DNA of 64,000 bases, taken from contig NZ_CP053661.1 in NCBI RefSeq assembly GCF_013177315.1, positions 62,001 through 126,000 on the forward strand. Reading direction: 5' to 3'. The notes below the pieces were generated by a model. It was not told the DNA's origin. It worked only from the letters and a program-made list of their open reading frames with translations, and ran no database searches. How positions within the stretch are numbered: position 1 is the stretch's first letter; the number at the start of each line of letters is the position of its first letter. The DNA comes from Thermoleptolyngbya sichuanensis A183. Lineage in GTDB: Bacteria > Cyanobacteriota > Cyanobacteriia > Elainellales > Elainellaceae. The position numbers and the translations under genes were made by a program. Below are positions 44,763 to 53,382 of the stretch, piece after piece.

Positions 44763-45575
44763 CTATACAGGCTTAGTCAGCGCCTCCAGGGTCATCGGCT
44801 GGCGGCGGCGAGCCATCACGCGGGCTGGGTCAATTTGCACAGAGGCTTCTGCTAGGGGCAGCACTCGCGATTCCTGAGTTTGCACGTTCACCTGGTACAC
44901 CCGCTGGTGGGTATGGTCCAGCCCGGTGAGCCAGCCGCTGCGGGGATGGTAGGCTCCAGTGTCGATATCAAGCCAGCCCTGCCCTTGGGCGATCGCCCCT
45001 GGCGGCACGTTGGGCAACGTAAAGGTAATCGTGTGCCCAGTAATAATGAGCTTGTCGGGGAAATAGGGACGGGTCATGCTATGAAACTCGTCGCGCACCC
45101 AGCAATATTCTTGGGCAGTATGGTCGGCGACGGACAGGGCGGGGTGCATTCCTGCATGAGACAGCCAGATGTCGCCCAAGTCGAGGTGGGTGGGGAGCGA
45201 TCGCATCCAGGTCACATGTTCCATCAGCAGGTCGTCAGATTTGCCATAGCTCTGCATCGTGGTCTGTCCACCGCTAAATAGCCACGCCTGTAGCGCCTGA
45301 TAGGAGAGCTTGCCGTGGGGCATGACCTCTAGCAGCATTTGCTCGTGGTTTCCCAGCAGCGAAACGTAGCCCTGCCGCCGCACAAAGGAAACCACCTGCG
45401 CGCTTTTGGGCCCTCGATCGATCAGATCTCCAAGAAAGTAGACCTGATCCCTTGCGTCTGGGGCGATCACCTCTAGCAGGCGCATCAAGCCATCATAGTG
45501 CCCGTGTACGTCTCCAATAAAAATGCGCCGATTGCCCACCGCAAACCTTCCTAATCTATTGGCTAGACCACCCAA
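44763..45575 (-). CDS. PPP-type serine/threonine phosphatase (metallophosphoesterase)
   Basis: A 270-residue phosphoesterase with all PPP signatures: RIFIGDVHGHYDGL (about 18-31, GDxHG), YFLGDLIDRGPKSAQVV (about 47-63, GDxxDRG) and VSLLGNHEQMLLE (about 72-84, GNHE). The two-metal site is therefore complete. Bacterial relatives act as PrpA-type protein phosphatases or as nucleotide hydrolases. ATG 45575 starts 17 residues before the first motif. Targets are unknown. Confidence 0.9.
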   Translation of the reverse strand: MGGLANRLGRFAVGNRRIFIGDVHGHYDGLMRLLEVIAPDARDQVYFLGDLIDRGPKSAQVVSFVRRQGYVSLLGNHEQMLLEVMPHGKLSYQALQAWLFSGGQTTMQSYGKSDDLLMEHVTWMRSLPTHLDLGDIWLSHAGMHPALSVADHTAQEYCWVRDEFHSMTRPYFPDKLIITGHTITFTLPNVPPGAIAQGQGWLDIDTGAYHPRSGWLTGLDHTHQRVYQVNVQTQESRVLPLAEASVQIDPARVMARRRQPMTLEALTKPV

Positions 45576-46047
45576 AGCTCAAACCAAAGCTCGAATTTGC
45601 CTGATACGCCCTGACACACCCTGATGGCAATGCTGAACGCGCTGAACGCTAAGAACTCTTCGTTTTGACTCAGCATTCATCTGAATCCAAGCGATCAGCG
45701 AGGCAAAGCAAGGACTTCTAAAAACGCTCCATAAAGACAGATACAGCCTAAACCGATCTTCCTCCGGAGCCAGAAACACGCTCAGCAGATCAGCACTCCG
45801 CCCAGCCTTCGTACCACAGCGATTCACAGACTTAAACTAAACCAGAACTGAACCAGAGATGGGCAAGGAATTTTTGACCCGCTCTGATGAGTGAGGCTGC
45901 TATCAGAGCGATACCCAGCGCATCCCAAATGGGTGGAAAATGGGGGTATTTCTTTCATTATGCCCAGAGAGGCTAATCTTTCGCCGCGATCGCCCGTGAA
46001 TTTTTTGACAAGTTCCCATGAAGCTTGCCCAGTGATTTCCAGAGGCG
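45576..46047. other. Intergenic region
   Basis: About 470 bp between two minus-strand genes. An 82-codon minus-strand frame (45579-45827) has Arg/Cys/Trp-rich composition unlike a folded protein and is not called. No repeats or RNA genes were recognised. Confidence 0.4.
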
Positions 46048-46758
46048 CTACTGACTCAGGGCCCGCAAAAACCGCTGCAACTCCGCAAACAACCCCCGAT
46101 TGGGGACGGGCGAACTGGGTTCCTGCCCCATCGCTCGCAGCAGAATCGTATCTAGCGCTTCTCCAGCAGGGCGCTGCGCCTCTTCAGCCACAAGCTGATA
46201 CGTCTCGTCCTGCTCTAGCCAAACCTGCCACAGTGCGGGATACGCGCGAAACACGGCGGCGTTCTCTAGCGGACGAATCGAGTAGCAGGGCTGGAACTGG
46301 TTCAGGAATCGCTCCCGGAGTTGCCGTCCGGCATAGCCAATGCCGATGGTTGCTACATCCTCTAGCCGGGGGTTGAAGAACACCACCGGGCGATCGCCCG
46401 CCTGCTGACACAGCGCCTCGACCTTCCCCACCTCCACCGAAGACGGCTGAATAAAGAGAATCAGCGTTTCCTCCGGCTGAATCTCGGTTTTTACATCCTC
46501 AATGCCACGAACCGCGTAGGGCACCTCGCCCCAGTCGCGCCGGGCCAGGGCAGCCGCCCCTGCATCGGGGAAAAACACCCGTAGCCCGCTGCCTCGTTCT
46601 GCAAAACCGGCCACAAACGCTTGCGCCACAGGCATCATAGGCAATTCGGGAAACAATAGCTCTACCTGAAGGCGAGTCAGCCCATCGGCGATCGCGGCTT
46701 CGGTCGATTGCACCGCTTGGGCGATCGCCTCGTCTAGAGAATCTGGAAGCTGGGTCAT
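46048..46758 (-). CDS. DUF1995 family protein
   Basis: A 236-residue protein of the DUF1995 family, found in cyanobacteria and plastids and sometimes linked to photosynthesis or chloroplast gene expression. It starts TQLPDSLDEAIAQAVQSTEAAIADG and has RLQVELLFPEL, where a conserved substrate-free fold is expected, and VVFFNPRLED near 125-134. ATG 46758 is favoured; an ATG six codons upstream falls in a 20-bp tandem duplication. There is no known activity. Confidence 0.75.
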   Translation of the reverse strand: MTQLPDSLDEAIAQAVQSTEAAIADGLTRLQVELLFPELPMMPVAQAFVAGFAERGSGLRVFFPDAGAAALARRDWGEVPYAVRGIEDVKTEIQPEETLILFIQPSSVEVGKVEALCQQAGDRPVVFFNPRLEDVATIGIGYAGRQLRERFLNQFQPCYSIRPLENAAVFRAYPALWQVWLEQDETYQLVAEEAQRPAGEALDTILLRAMGQEPSSPVPNRGLFAELQRFLRALSQ

Positions 46759-46796
46759 AGGTTGCTTTAGAAACAAGTCGGTTGCTTTAGAAACAC

Positions 46797-46959
46797 AATG
46801 TGCGACTTTCTAATCTACCCTCATCCCCCACCCCCTTCTCCCAAGTCAGGAGAAGGGGAGCAAAAGAGGCTCGAAGCCCCTCTCCCGCTCTGGGAGCAGG
46901 CTTAAAGCCTTCGGCATACCAGAAAAGGGTGAGGAGGACGGCAAAGTTGCACATCCCGC
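46797..46959. repeat. ccctcatccccc-type repeat element, second copy
   Basis: The core has the same palindromic motifs as the 22484 MITE: ctcatcccccac, ccccttctccca / ggagaagggg and cccctctcccgct / ggg...aggg. The outer parts include an imperfect inverted match (aatgtgcgacttt and aaagttgcacatc). The motif ttagaaaca lies on both sides. The boundaries are less certain than for the 22484 copy. Confidence 0.6.
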
Positions 46960-48005
46960 CTTAGAAACAAGTTCAGATCAACGCAGGAACGATCTAGCGA
47001 ATCAAAGCCAATCAATGCCGATCCAAGCCAATCAACAAAATGAACATATACGAAAATTCACAAAATCGTTGGCAGAAGCCCCAGTGTATAGCGAAAGCGA
47101 TGGCAAGTGGTAGTCAGCGGACGGTGAAAGATCTGTCCCTGTCCCGTCCCGAAATCTCTCCTAAGCTGATGAAAAGGTAACTGAAGGGATGGGCATTCTC
47201 CGTCTGGCGACAGTTTTATTGAGTCTTAAGGCTTCTTTAAGATTTACGTGGTGGAGGATGTGTGCGCCAAGGCTATTCAACACAATCGGTTTGTAGGAGG
47301 GCTGGAACCCAGTTCTAGCAGACCGTGCGGCTGGAATAGCCAGGCGGATTTTTGCTGCGATCGCACGAAAACAAGTATCCACTTGTGAACTTCTGTGACG
47401 TGGGAGATTCCTCCAGTGATGTGGGAACGCTTAAAGTATGCAACGCTCAATCACCAGATAGGCACCAGATAGGCACCAGATAGGCAATTGTTTGCTGCCC
47501 TAGAACCGCTAGACCGTCGCGGTTCCAGTGTTGGCAACAGCTTGCCGAATGAGGTCTGGTGAACTTTCCCTCGGTGACGTTATTCCCTGACGTTTCTCCA
47601 TTCGTCTGCTAAACCCCTAGTTCTTTTAGCTGTTTGCTGACCTATGACTTCCAGATCTTTCTTCTCCTCCGTTCTCTGGCATTACCTGAATCAGCGCGTA
47701 TTCGATCGGAATAGCCCTATTATCTTAGACATTCATCGATTCTCACGCTTTTATCGAGTGCAGCATCTAGAGCGATGCCTTTGTCGGCAATATCAGCCAG
47801 AAGAACGCTATCGAAACCAGGGTTAGGACAGGCTCTAGCATCTTTTTTCCAGGTTTCGCACCAGGAAAAAGCCTCCCTTCAGTCAGCCTAAAAGCACATC
47901 CTGGAGTGTAAAACCCTCTCAAGCATCGGTCAGAACTTGTAGAGATTATCGGCTGCCCTGAAAGCAGATTTTTGGATAGCCGATCGCGATGGCTAGAATA
48001 CGGCG

Positions 48006-48093
48006 ATCGCAGGCATAGTTGCATGACTAGTGAGGTCATTATAGTTTTGAAGATGCGCGGCGTGGGAGGGTGACTCTCACGCCTTCGTTTTTT
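48006..48093 (+). ncRNA. Candidate small RNA or attenuated leader upstream of the cystine lyase
   Basis: A sigma-70-like promoter TTGGAT (47972-47977), 16-bp spacer, TAGAAT (47994-47999), would start a transcript near 48006. That transcript contains one hairpin (atgac/gtcat near 48023-48039) and ends in a strong terminator at 48059-48093. This gives an RNA of about 88 nt. Alternatively the same structure controls read-through into the lyase gene, 40 bp on. It matches no RNA family I could recognise. Confidence 0.4.
48059..48093 (+). terminator. Strong intrinsic terminator before the cystine lyase gene
   Basis: The arms ggcgtgggag (48059-48068) and ctctcacgcc (48074-48083) pair over 10 bp with one G-T pair and a 5-nt loop, followed by ttcgtttttt. 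It stops only 40 bp before the ATG at 48134. Confidence 0.8.
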
Positions 48094-48133
48094 CCAGTCC
48101 TAGTCTTTACAAAAGGCTCTCAACACAACTGAA

Positions 48134-49318
48134 ATGCTGAATCTGGACTCATCCCTAGCACAACATCGGCAGCAGTTTCCGGCATTGTCTACCCAGTGCT
48201 ATTTCAACTATGGCGGACAGGGCCCGATGCCTCAGGGGGCGATCGCCGAAATTTCGTCTGGGCATGAATATATGCAAACCCACGGGCCGTTTTCCAACAC
48301 GGTCAATGCCTGGGCTCATCAGCAGATGCAGCAGGTGCGGGGGGCGATCGCCGCTGAACTCCAGATTTCCCCCACCACGCTCACGCTGACTGAAAATGTG
48401 ACCGTCGGCTGCAACATTGCCCTGTGGGGGCTGGACTGGCAGGCAGGCGACCACATCTTGCTGTCGGACTGTGAGCATCCCGGCGTGGTGGGTATTGTGC
48501 GGGAACTGGCCCGACGGTTTGACCTGGCAGTGTCGATCTGCCCGCTGTTGTCCACCCTCAATCATGGCGATCCGGTGCAGGCGATCGCCCAACACCTCCG
48601 CCCCGAAACCCGGCTGGTTGTGATCAGCCACATTTTGTGGAACACGGGTCAGGTGTTACCACTGGCAGAGATTGTGGCCCTGTGTCATGGCTATGCAGGG
48701 CGGCGCGGGCAGGTGCGCGTGCTGGTGGATGCGGCGCAGTCCGTCGGTGTGTTGCCGCTGGATTTGGGGGCGATCGCCGCTGATTTTTACGCCTTTACGG
48801 GGCACAAGTGGCTGTGCGGCCCAGCAGGGATAGGAGGGCTATACGTTTCACCCAACGCGCTGGCCGACCTGCGCCCCACCTTCATCGGCTGGCGCGGCGT
48901 GACGAAAGATGCACAGGGCAACCCCATCGACTGGCTGCCGGACGGGCGGCGGTTTGAAGTGGCGACTTCGGATGTTCCCCTGTACGGAGCGATGAGTGAG
49001 GCGATCGCCACTCATCAACGCTGGGGCAGCACTGCTGATCGCTATCGTCGCATCTGTCATCTCAGTCGGCTCCTGTGGGAAGGTCTGGCCAAACTGCCGC
49101 AGGTTTCCTGCCTGCGGACTGCCCCCCCAGAAGCAGGTCTGGTTTCGTTCCAGCTTGCAGATGGTGGCCATGCTCAGGCAGTTCAGACTTTGGAGCAAAA
49201 TGGATTCCTGCTGAGAATGCTGCTGTATCCGGATTGCATTCGCGCCTGCGTTCACTATTTCACGCTAGAGTCGGAAATTGAGCGGCTGTTAGGGGCGATC
49301 GCCCATCTAGTTCGCTAA
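48134..49318 (+). CDS. Class-V aminotransferase fold; cysteine/cystine lyase-like (C-DES type)
   Basis: A 394-residue PLP enzyme of the class V aminotransferase family. It resembles the cyanobacterial L-cysteine/cystine C-S lyase C-DES, which releases persulfide sulfur for Fe-S cluster assembly. The PLP lysine is in FYAFTGHKWLCGPAGIGGLYV (about 217-237). The Asp-Ala motif LVDAAQSVGVLPLDL and SHILWNTGQVLPLAEI match the family. It lacks the C-terminal Cys loop of IscS/SufS desulfurases, which supports a lyase. A strong terminator lies just upstream. Confidence 0.8.
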   Translation: MLNLDSSLAQHRQQFPALSTQCYFNYGGQGPMPQGAIAEISSGHEYMQTHGPFSNTVNAWAHQQMQQVRGAIAAELQISPTTLTLTENVTVGCNIALWGLDWQAGDHILLSDCEHPGVVGIVRELARRFDLAVSICPLLSTLNHGDPVQAIAQHLRPETRLVVISHILWNTGQVLPLAEIVALCHGYAGRRGQVRVLVDAAQSVGVLPLDLGAIAADFYAFTGHKWLCGPAGIGGLYVSPNALADLRPTFIGWRGVTKDAQGNPIDWLPDGRRFEVATSDVPLYGAMSEAIATHQRWGSTADRYRRICHLSRLLWEGLAKLPQVSCLRTAPPEAGLVSFQLADGGHAQAVQTLEQNGFLLRMLLYPDCIRACVHYFTLESEIERLLGAIAHLVR

Positions 49319-49476
49319 TTCCCAAGCTCATTCCCAGGGGATCTATTACATCTATTACAAATGCTGTAGTTCAGTCCGGGGGCACACCAGCCAGAATAGA
49401 GGGCGTGCTATCCTAGCCATGCTCCAGTTCTAATGCCCCAGAGCCTTGAAATTGCTCGATTTCCCGGAGATTTGCC

Positions 49477-50559
49477 ATGCAGCAGAATCGTCCTCTGCGT
49501 GCCCTGTTATTGACCACTGCCCTGCTTTTGGTCGTTAGTGTCGCCTTTCTCTACAGCGTTAGCCGTCCCCATCCGCGCTATGCCCACAGTCAGATACTCC
49601 ACCCGCCTGCGCTGAGTCAGGTGGAATCGAGCGGGTCGGCGCTGACTGCAGAGGCACTCATGGAAGGAGCCGTGGCAGGTGGACGGGCCCGGGGTGGCGG
49701 ATTTGGGTCGTCACCTGCCCCTTCTGCCCCTCGCCCCATGCCGCGATCGCCCTCTGGTGGCGGCTACTATCCCACGCCTATTCCGGGGCCCGTGTTCGTG
49801 CCGATTCCCGACTATGGCTACCGCCCATCGCCAACGGTGGTCGTGCCTGTGGGCGGCGGCGGGTTTGATCTGGGCTTTGTGTTTATTCTGGCGATCGTCG
49901 GGTTTGCGCTGCTGCCTGTGGTGCTGAACTACGTGCGGGCAGGGTCGAGCGGCAACAGCACAGCCGCCCCAGCCGGGTCAACCCGTGAGCTATACAACGA
50001 CATCGTAACGGTGTCCCAAATTCAAATCGGGCTGCTGGCGGGGGCACGGGACTTGCAGCGAGACCTAAATGCGCTGGCGCAACAGGCCAACTGGGGCAAT
50101 CAGGAGAGCTTGTCAGAACTGCTGCGAGAAACGGTGCTGGCGCTGCTGCGATCGCCCGAATATTGGACGCACGTTCGCGCCACCTCTCAAACCGTCCAGA
50201 GCCGAGAAGCGGGGTCGCGCCTGTTTGAGCAACTGTCGCTGGCTGAGCGCAGCAAGCTGAGCGCCGAAACGCTGGTGAACATTGGCGGGCGGGTGCGCCA
50301 GCAGGCCACGTCTCAGCCGCTTGATAGCGATCCCGCTGCCTATATCGTGGTGACGCTGCTGGTGGGCACAGCAGACGATCGCCCCCTGTTTGGCGAAATC
50401 CGCTCGACCGAAGCCCTAGCGGCTGCACTACGCCGCCTGGGTAGCCTGCCGCCCAGTTACCTGCTGATCTATGAGTTGCTATGGGCCCCGCAGGACGAGT
50501 CTTCTAGTCTCAGCCGCGATGAACTTGTGGCTAGCTATCCTGATCTGATGCAGATTTAG
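49477..50559 (+). CDS. DUF1517 membrane protein
   Basis: A 360-residue protein. An N-terminal hydrophobic segment (ALLLTTALLLVVSVAFLYSV, about 9-28) is followed by a Gly/Pro/Ser-rich stretch GGGFGSSPAPSAPRPM with YPTPIPGPVFVPIPDYGY. Then comes a second membrane helix (FDLGFVFILAIVGFALLPVVL, about 128-148) and a soluble DUF1517 domain (QIGLLAGARDLQRDLNALA ... SYLLIYELLWAPQ). The family is conserved in cyanobacteria and plastids with no established function. The start is at ATG 49477. Confidence 0.85.
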   Translation: MQQNRPLRALLLTTALLLVVSVAFLYSVSRPHPRYAHSQILHPPALSQVESSGSALTAEALMEGAVAGGRARGGGFGSSPAPSAPRPMPRSPSGGGYYPTPIPGPVFVPIPDYGYRPSPTVVVPVGGGGFDLGFVFILAIVGFALLPVVLNYVRAGSSGNSTAAPAGSTRELYNDIVTVSQIQIGLLAGARDLQRDLNALAQQANWGNQESLSELLRETVLALLRSPEYWTHVRATSQTVQSREAGSRLFEQLSLAERSKLSAETLVNIGGRVRQQATSQPLDSDPAAYIVVTLLVGTADDRPLFGEIRSTEALAAALRRLGSLPPSYLLIYELLWAPQDESSSLSRDELVASYPDLMQI

Positions 50560-51102
50560 GAGGGAGATAAGACAATAACAAGTAAGACAGTAACAAGACA
50601 GTGGCAGAAAAGGCGATCGCTCACCCGAACGCCTAGCTAGGTTAGCCGAGCGGAAAAACTAGGAAACGGGGTTGAAGCTGGGTTCTAAGATTACATCGCT
50701 CGACAAAGAATCAGCCCTGATTTGTCAAGCAGCCTCCAAAGTTTGACGGTTTTTAATGTTGCCTAGAATACAAAATGCGATCGCCCAATTTGGCACAGAA
50801 AAACTTTCTGTAACATCTTCATCAGCCCTACTGATAGAGGACTGTAGCCAATGCAGGGCAAGCCCGACCCAACTCCTAGAGTCTGATAAAAACAAAGTGG
50901 TGTTGTACTCATAGCACCCATTAGGAATTTTTGGCAAAAGATATATACGTTTTGCTGACATGCTACTGCCATTTACTAATAGATCAGCTATGATGACAGC
51001 GAAGTAGCGTTCGATTAATGGAAGACTAAGGCGTGTCAGCTTTGCTGTTGCGGGTTTATCCATCGAACGAGCCCCCCCGCGTTATTAGGTTTGGAGAGGA
51101 TT
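50560..51102. other. Intergenic region upstream of the RNA-binding protein
   Basis: About 540 bp. A 112-codon minus frame (50725-51063) has no family features and would overlap the promoter region of the next gene, so it is not called. The RNA-binding protein family often has a long cold-responsive leader; this spacer is long enough but no conserved element was recognised. Confidence 0.4.
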
Positions 51103-51390
51103 GTGACTATTTACGTTGGAAACCTGTCTTTTCAGGCTACCGAAGAAGATTTGCGTGAAGTGTTTGCCGAGTATGGGAAGGTGAGTCGCGTGAGCTTGCC
51201 GACCGACCGCGAAACTGGCAGAAAAAGAGGTTTTGCTTTTGTAGAAATGGAAGACGAGGAACAGGAAGACAAGGCGATCGCCGATCTAGACGGTGCTGAG
51301 TGGCTCGGTCGTGAGATTCGAGTCAACAAGGCCAAGCCTCGCGAAGGCGGCGGTGGCGGTGGCGGACGACCCCGCAACGGTGGAATGTAG
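51103..51390 (+). CDS. Glycine-rich RRM RNA-binding protein (Rbp type)
   Basis: A 95-residue protein: one RRM followed by a short Gly-rich tail. RNP2 is IYVGNL (about 3-8) and RNP1 RKRGFAFVEM (about 39-48). It is typical of the cyanobacterial Rbp family, often cold-induced and able to bind mRNA. The GTG at 51103 is chosen because ggagagga lies just upstream and the family begins M-[ST]-I-Y-V-G-N-L; a TTG four codons earlier would fall inside that ribosome-binding site. A strong terminator follows 45 nt after the stop. Confidence 0.93.
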   Translation: MTIYVGNLSFQATEEDLREVFAEYGKVSRVSLPTDRETGRKRGFAFVEMEDEEQEDKAIADLDGAEWLGREIRVNKAKPREGGGGGGGRPRNGGM

Positions 51391-51435
51391 GTTCTTCTAA
51401 TTCTTAATTCTCTCTATACCTATAGATCGGTTTTC

Positions 51436-51460
51436 AACTTCAGGTCTTCTGGAGTTTTTT
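51436..51460 (+). terminator. Intrinsic terminator of the Rbp gene
   Basis: The arms aacttcag and ctggagtt (8 bp, one G-T pair) with a 5-nt loop are followed by a T-run to 51460. Confidence 0.75.
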
Positions 51461-51641
51461 CATAGGTGTAGTCTGTTTCCGTCAGCCTAGAGCTTTGAGT
51501 CTTTGGCTTTTGAAAGACTTGGGCACTGGTTTGCTGCAATGGCTTCAGACACCTTTGCCAAGAGGCTACTCTCCGTCCGGTGAAGGCTCTGTCGGCAACT
51601 TGAATTCGGGCTTGGTTTCATGAGTGTTTCATAGGTATAGC

Positions 51642-51675
51642 TTGCTGCATGGCAATGCCATGCAGCAATTTTTTT
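51642..51675 (+). terminator. Second strong terminator downstream of the Rbp gene
   Basis: The arms ttgctgcatggc and gccatgcagcaa pair perfectly over 12 bp with a 3-nt loop, followed by seven T. It is stronger than the Rbp terminator 180 bp upstream, so a separate transcript may end here. Confidence 0.85.
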
Positions 51676-51836
51676 GCCGGGCTTAACCCACGCCTTGGCG
51701 TTGCTCGTTTGCCATTTGCCGTTTCCTCGCTGCACCTCCCCGGAGGCTAGAATCAAGACACCCTGAATGGTCTACCGGGCGCAATTTTCGCCACTTCGCT
51801 CAATTCTCCGCTGCTGTCTCTCTTGCACTGGCTGCC

Positions 51837-53345
51837 ATGACGCGATCGCGCTTGTTGCTCATCATTCTTGCCCTCTTGATAGGGCTGGGGTTTGCGCTGT
51901 GGCTGGTCACGTCGCTGACGCAGCTTTACACCCAGCTTGCGGCAGTGTCGGCGACGTTGGCAAATCTGGTGGTGGGGAGCGTGGTAGCGCTGCTGGTGGG
52001 GCTGCTGGTGGCGTTGGGCTATTATGCTTACCTATTCTTGCGTCCGGCAAAAACGGTGCGATCGCACGTCAAAGTGCCCCTCGACCGCACCGAAGCTGCC
52101 GAAGTAAACCTGCAAGCCGTGCAGCAACAAGTCGAGCAGATTCAGGATGAGGTAACTCGTCAAGCGCTGATCGACCGCTCTCGCGAAATCGCGCAAAATA
52201 TGGCGCGAGGCGAATTTCGGGTGGTGGTCTTTGGGACAGGATCTGCGGGCAAAACGTCGCTGATCAACGCAATTTTGGGGCTGGGCGTGGGGGATATCGG
52301 GGCAGCCATGGGCACTACGACCCAGGAAAAGACGGCTCGATTTTTGCTGCGGGGGGTCGATCGAGAAATTTGGATCACCGACACCCCAGGCATTTTGGAA
52401 GCAGGCATCGCGGGCACGGCGCGTGAACAGCAGGCGCGACAACTGGCAGCCAGCGCCGACCTGCTGCTGTTTGTCATCGACGGCGACCTGCGCCGCTCGG
52501 AATATGACCCGCTGCGATCGCTCTCCAGCATTGGCAAGCGGTCGATCCTAGTATTGAACAAAGCAGATTTGTACAGCGATGCAGATTTGCAGGCGATTTT
52601 GCAGCAGTTGCGCGATCGCCTCCGGTCGGTGCTGTCGCCTGCCGATATCGTAGCGGTAGCCGCCAGCCCGCAGCCGTTTACCCTGCCCAACGGCGAACGA
52701 GTGCAGCCCCAGCCTGATATCTTGCCGCTGCTGCGCCGTCTGTCGGCCGTGCTGCGCGAAGAGGGCGAAGACCTGATTGCCGACAATATCCTGCTGCAAT
52801 CTCAGCAGTTGGGCGACGAAGCCCGCCAGATTCTCGACCAGCAGCGGCTGCGCCAGGCAGAAAAAGTGGTGGAACGCTTCCAGTGGATTAGTGCAGGAGT
52901 GGTGTCGGTCACGCCGTTGCCAATGGTGGACTTGCTGGCCGCCGCCGCTGTCAACGCGCAAATGGTGGTGGAACTAGGTCGGGTCTATGGCTGTGAGATG
53001 AATCTTGACCAGGGCAAAGAACTGGCGCGATCGCTCGCCAAAACGCTCATCAGCTTGGGCGTGGTGCGGGGCACAGTGGAAATTTTTTCGCTGGCGCTGC
53101 AAACCAATGCCGGAACCTTTGTCATTGGCCGCGCCATCCAGGGAGCGACTGCCGCCTACCTGACTCGCATCGCAGGCAAAAGCTTTATCGAATACTTTCG
53201 CCGCAATCAGACCTGGGGCGACGGCGGCATCAGCGAAGTCGTGCAGGAACAGTTCCAGCTTAACCGCCGCGACGAGTTTATGAAGGGCTTCGTCAAAGAG
53301 GCGATCGCCCGTGTGGTAGAGCCGCTGCAAAACAAGGAGGGCTAG
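51837..53345 (+). CDS. Membrane-anchored GTPase with DUF697-like domain
   Basis: A 502-residue protein. Two hydrophobic segments lie near 5-30 and 41-66, then an Era/Der-like G domain with G1 GTGSAGKTSL (about 129-138), G3 DTPG (about 181-184) and G4 NKAD (about 241-244). The C-terminal part (WISAGVVSVTPLPMVDLLAAAAVNAQMVVELGRVYG, about 350-385) resembles DUF697/YcjF domains. Such proteins are common in cyanobacteria; a role in membrane or stress homeostasis is inference. ATG 51837 is preferred. It ends 38 bp before the convergent ABC gene. Confidence 0.85.
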   Translation: MTRSRLLLIILALLIGLGFALWLVTSLTQLYTQLAAVSATLANLVVGSVVALLVGLLVALGYYAYLFLRPAKTVRSHVKVPLDRTEAAEVNLQAVQQQVEQIQDEVTRQALIDRSREIAQNMARGEFRVVVFGTGSAGKTSLINAILGLGVGDIGAAMGTTTQEKTARFLLRGVDREIWITDTPGILEAGIAGTAREQQARQLAASADLLLFVIDGDLRRSEYDPLRSLSSIGKRSILVLNKADLYSDADLQAILQQLRDRLRSVLSPADIVAVAASPQPFTLPNGERVQPQPDILPLLRRLSAVLREEGEDLIADNILLQSQQLGDEARQILDQQRLRQAEKVVERFQWISAGVVSVTPLPMVDLLAAAAVNAQMVVELGRVYGCEMNLDQGKELARSLAKTLISLGVVRGTVEIFSLALQTNAGTFVIGRAIQGATAAYLTRIAGKSFIEYFRRNQTWGDGGISEVVQEQFQLNRRDEFMKGFVKEAIARVVEPLQNKEG

Positions 53346-53382
53346 ACCCCCTGAAAGCCAGTCAACCTCTTATCGCAAACCC

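Larger units (their letters stand above)
46759..48133. other. Long intergenic region
   Basis: About 1.37 kb without a gene I can support. It contains a tandem 20-bp duplication (46760-46799), a ccctcatccccc-type repeat element (46797-46959), a three-fold caccagatagg repeat near 47461-47485 and a candidate small RNA with terminator just before the lyase gene. A 73-codon minus frame (47161-47382) has no recognised relatives. Confidence 0.5.

Noticed and set aside
45579-45827. 82-codon minus-strand ORF upstream of the phosphatase
   Set aside because: Arg/Cys/Trp/Ser-rich composition suggests non-coding DNA; no family features.
47161-47382. 73-codon minus-strand ORF in the long intergenic region
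   Set aside because: No relatives recognised, no good ribosome-binding site, and no supporting neighbour.
50725-51063. 112-codon minus-strand ORF upstream of the RNA-binding protein
   Set aside because: It has no recognisable motif, irregular composition, and it covers the promoter region of the next gene.
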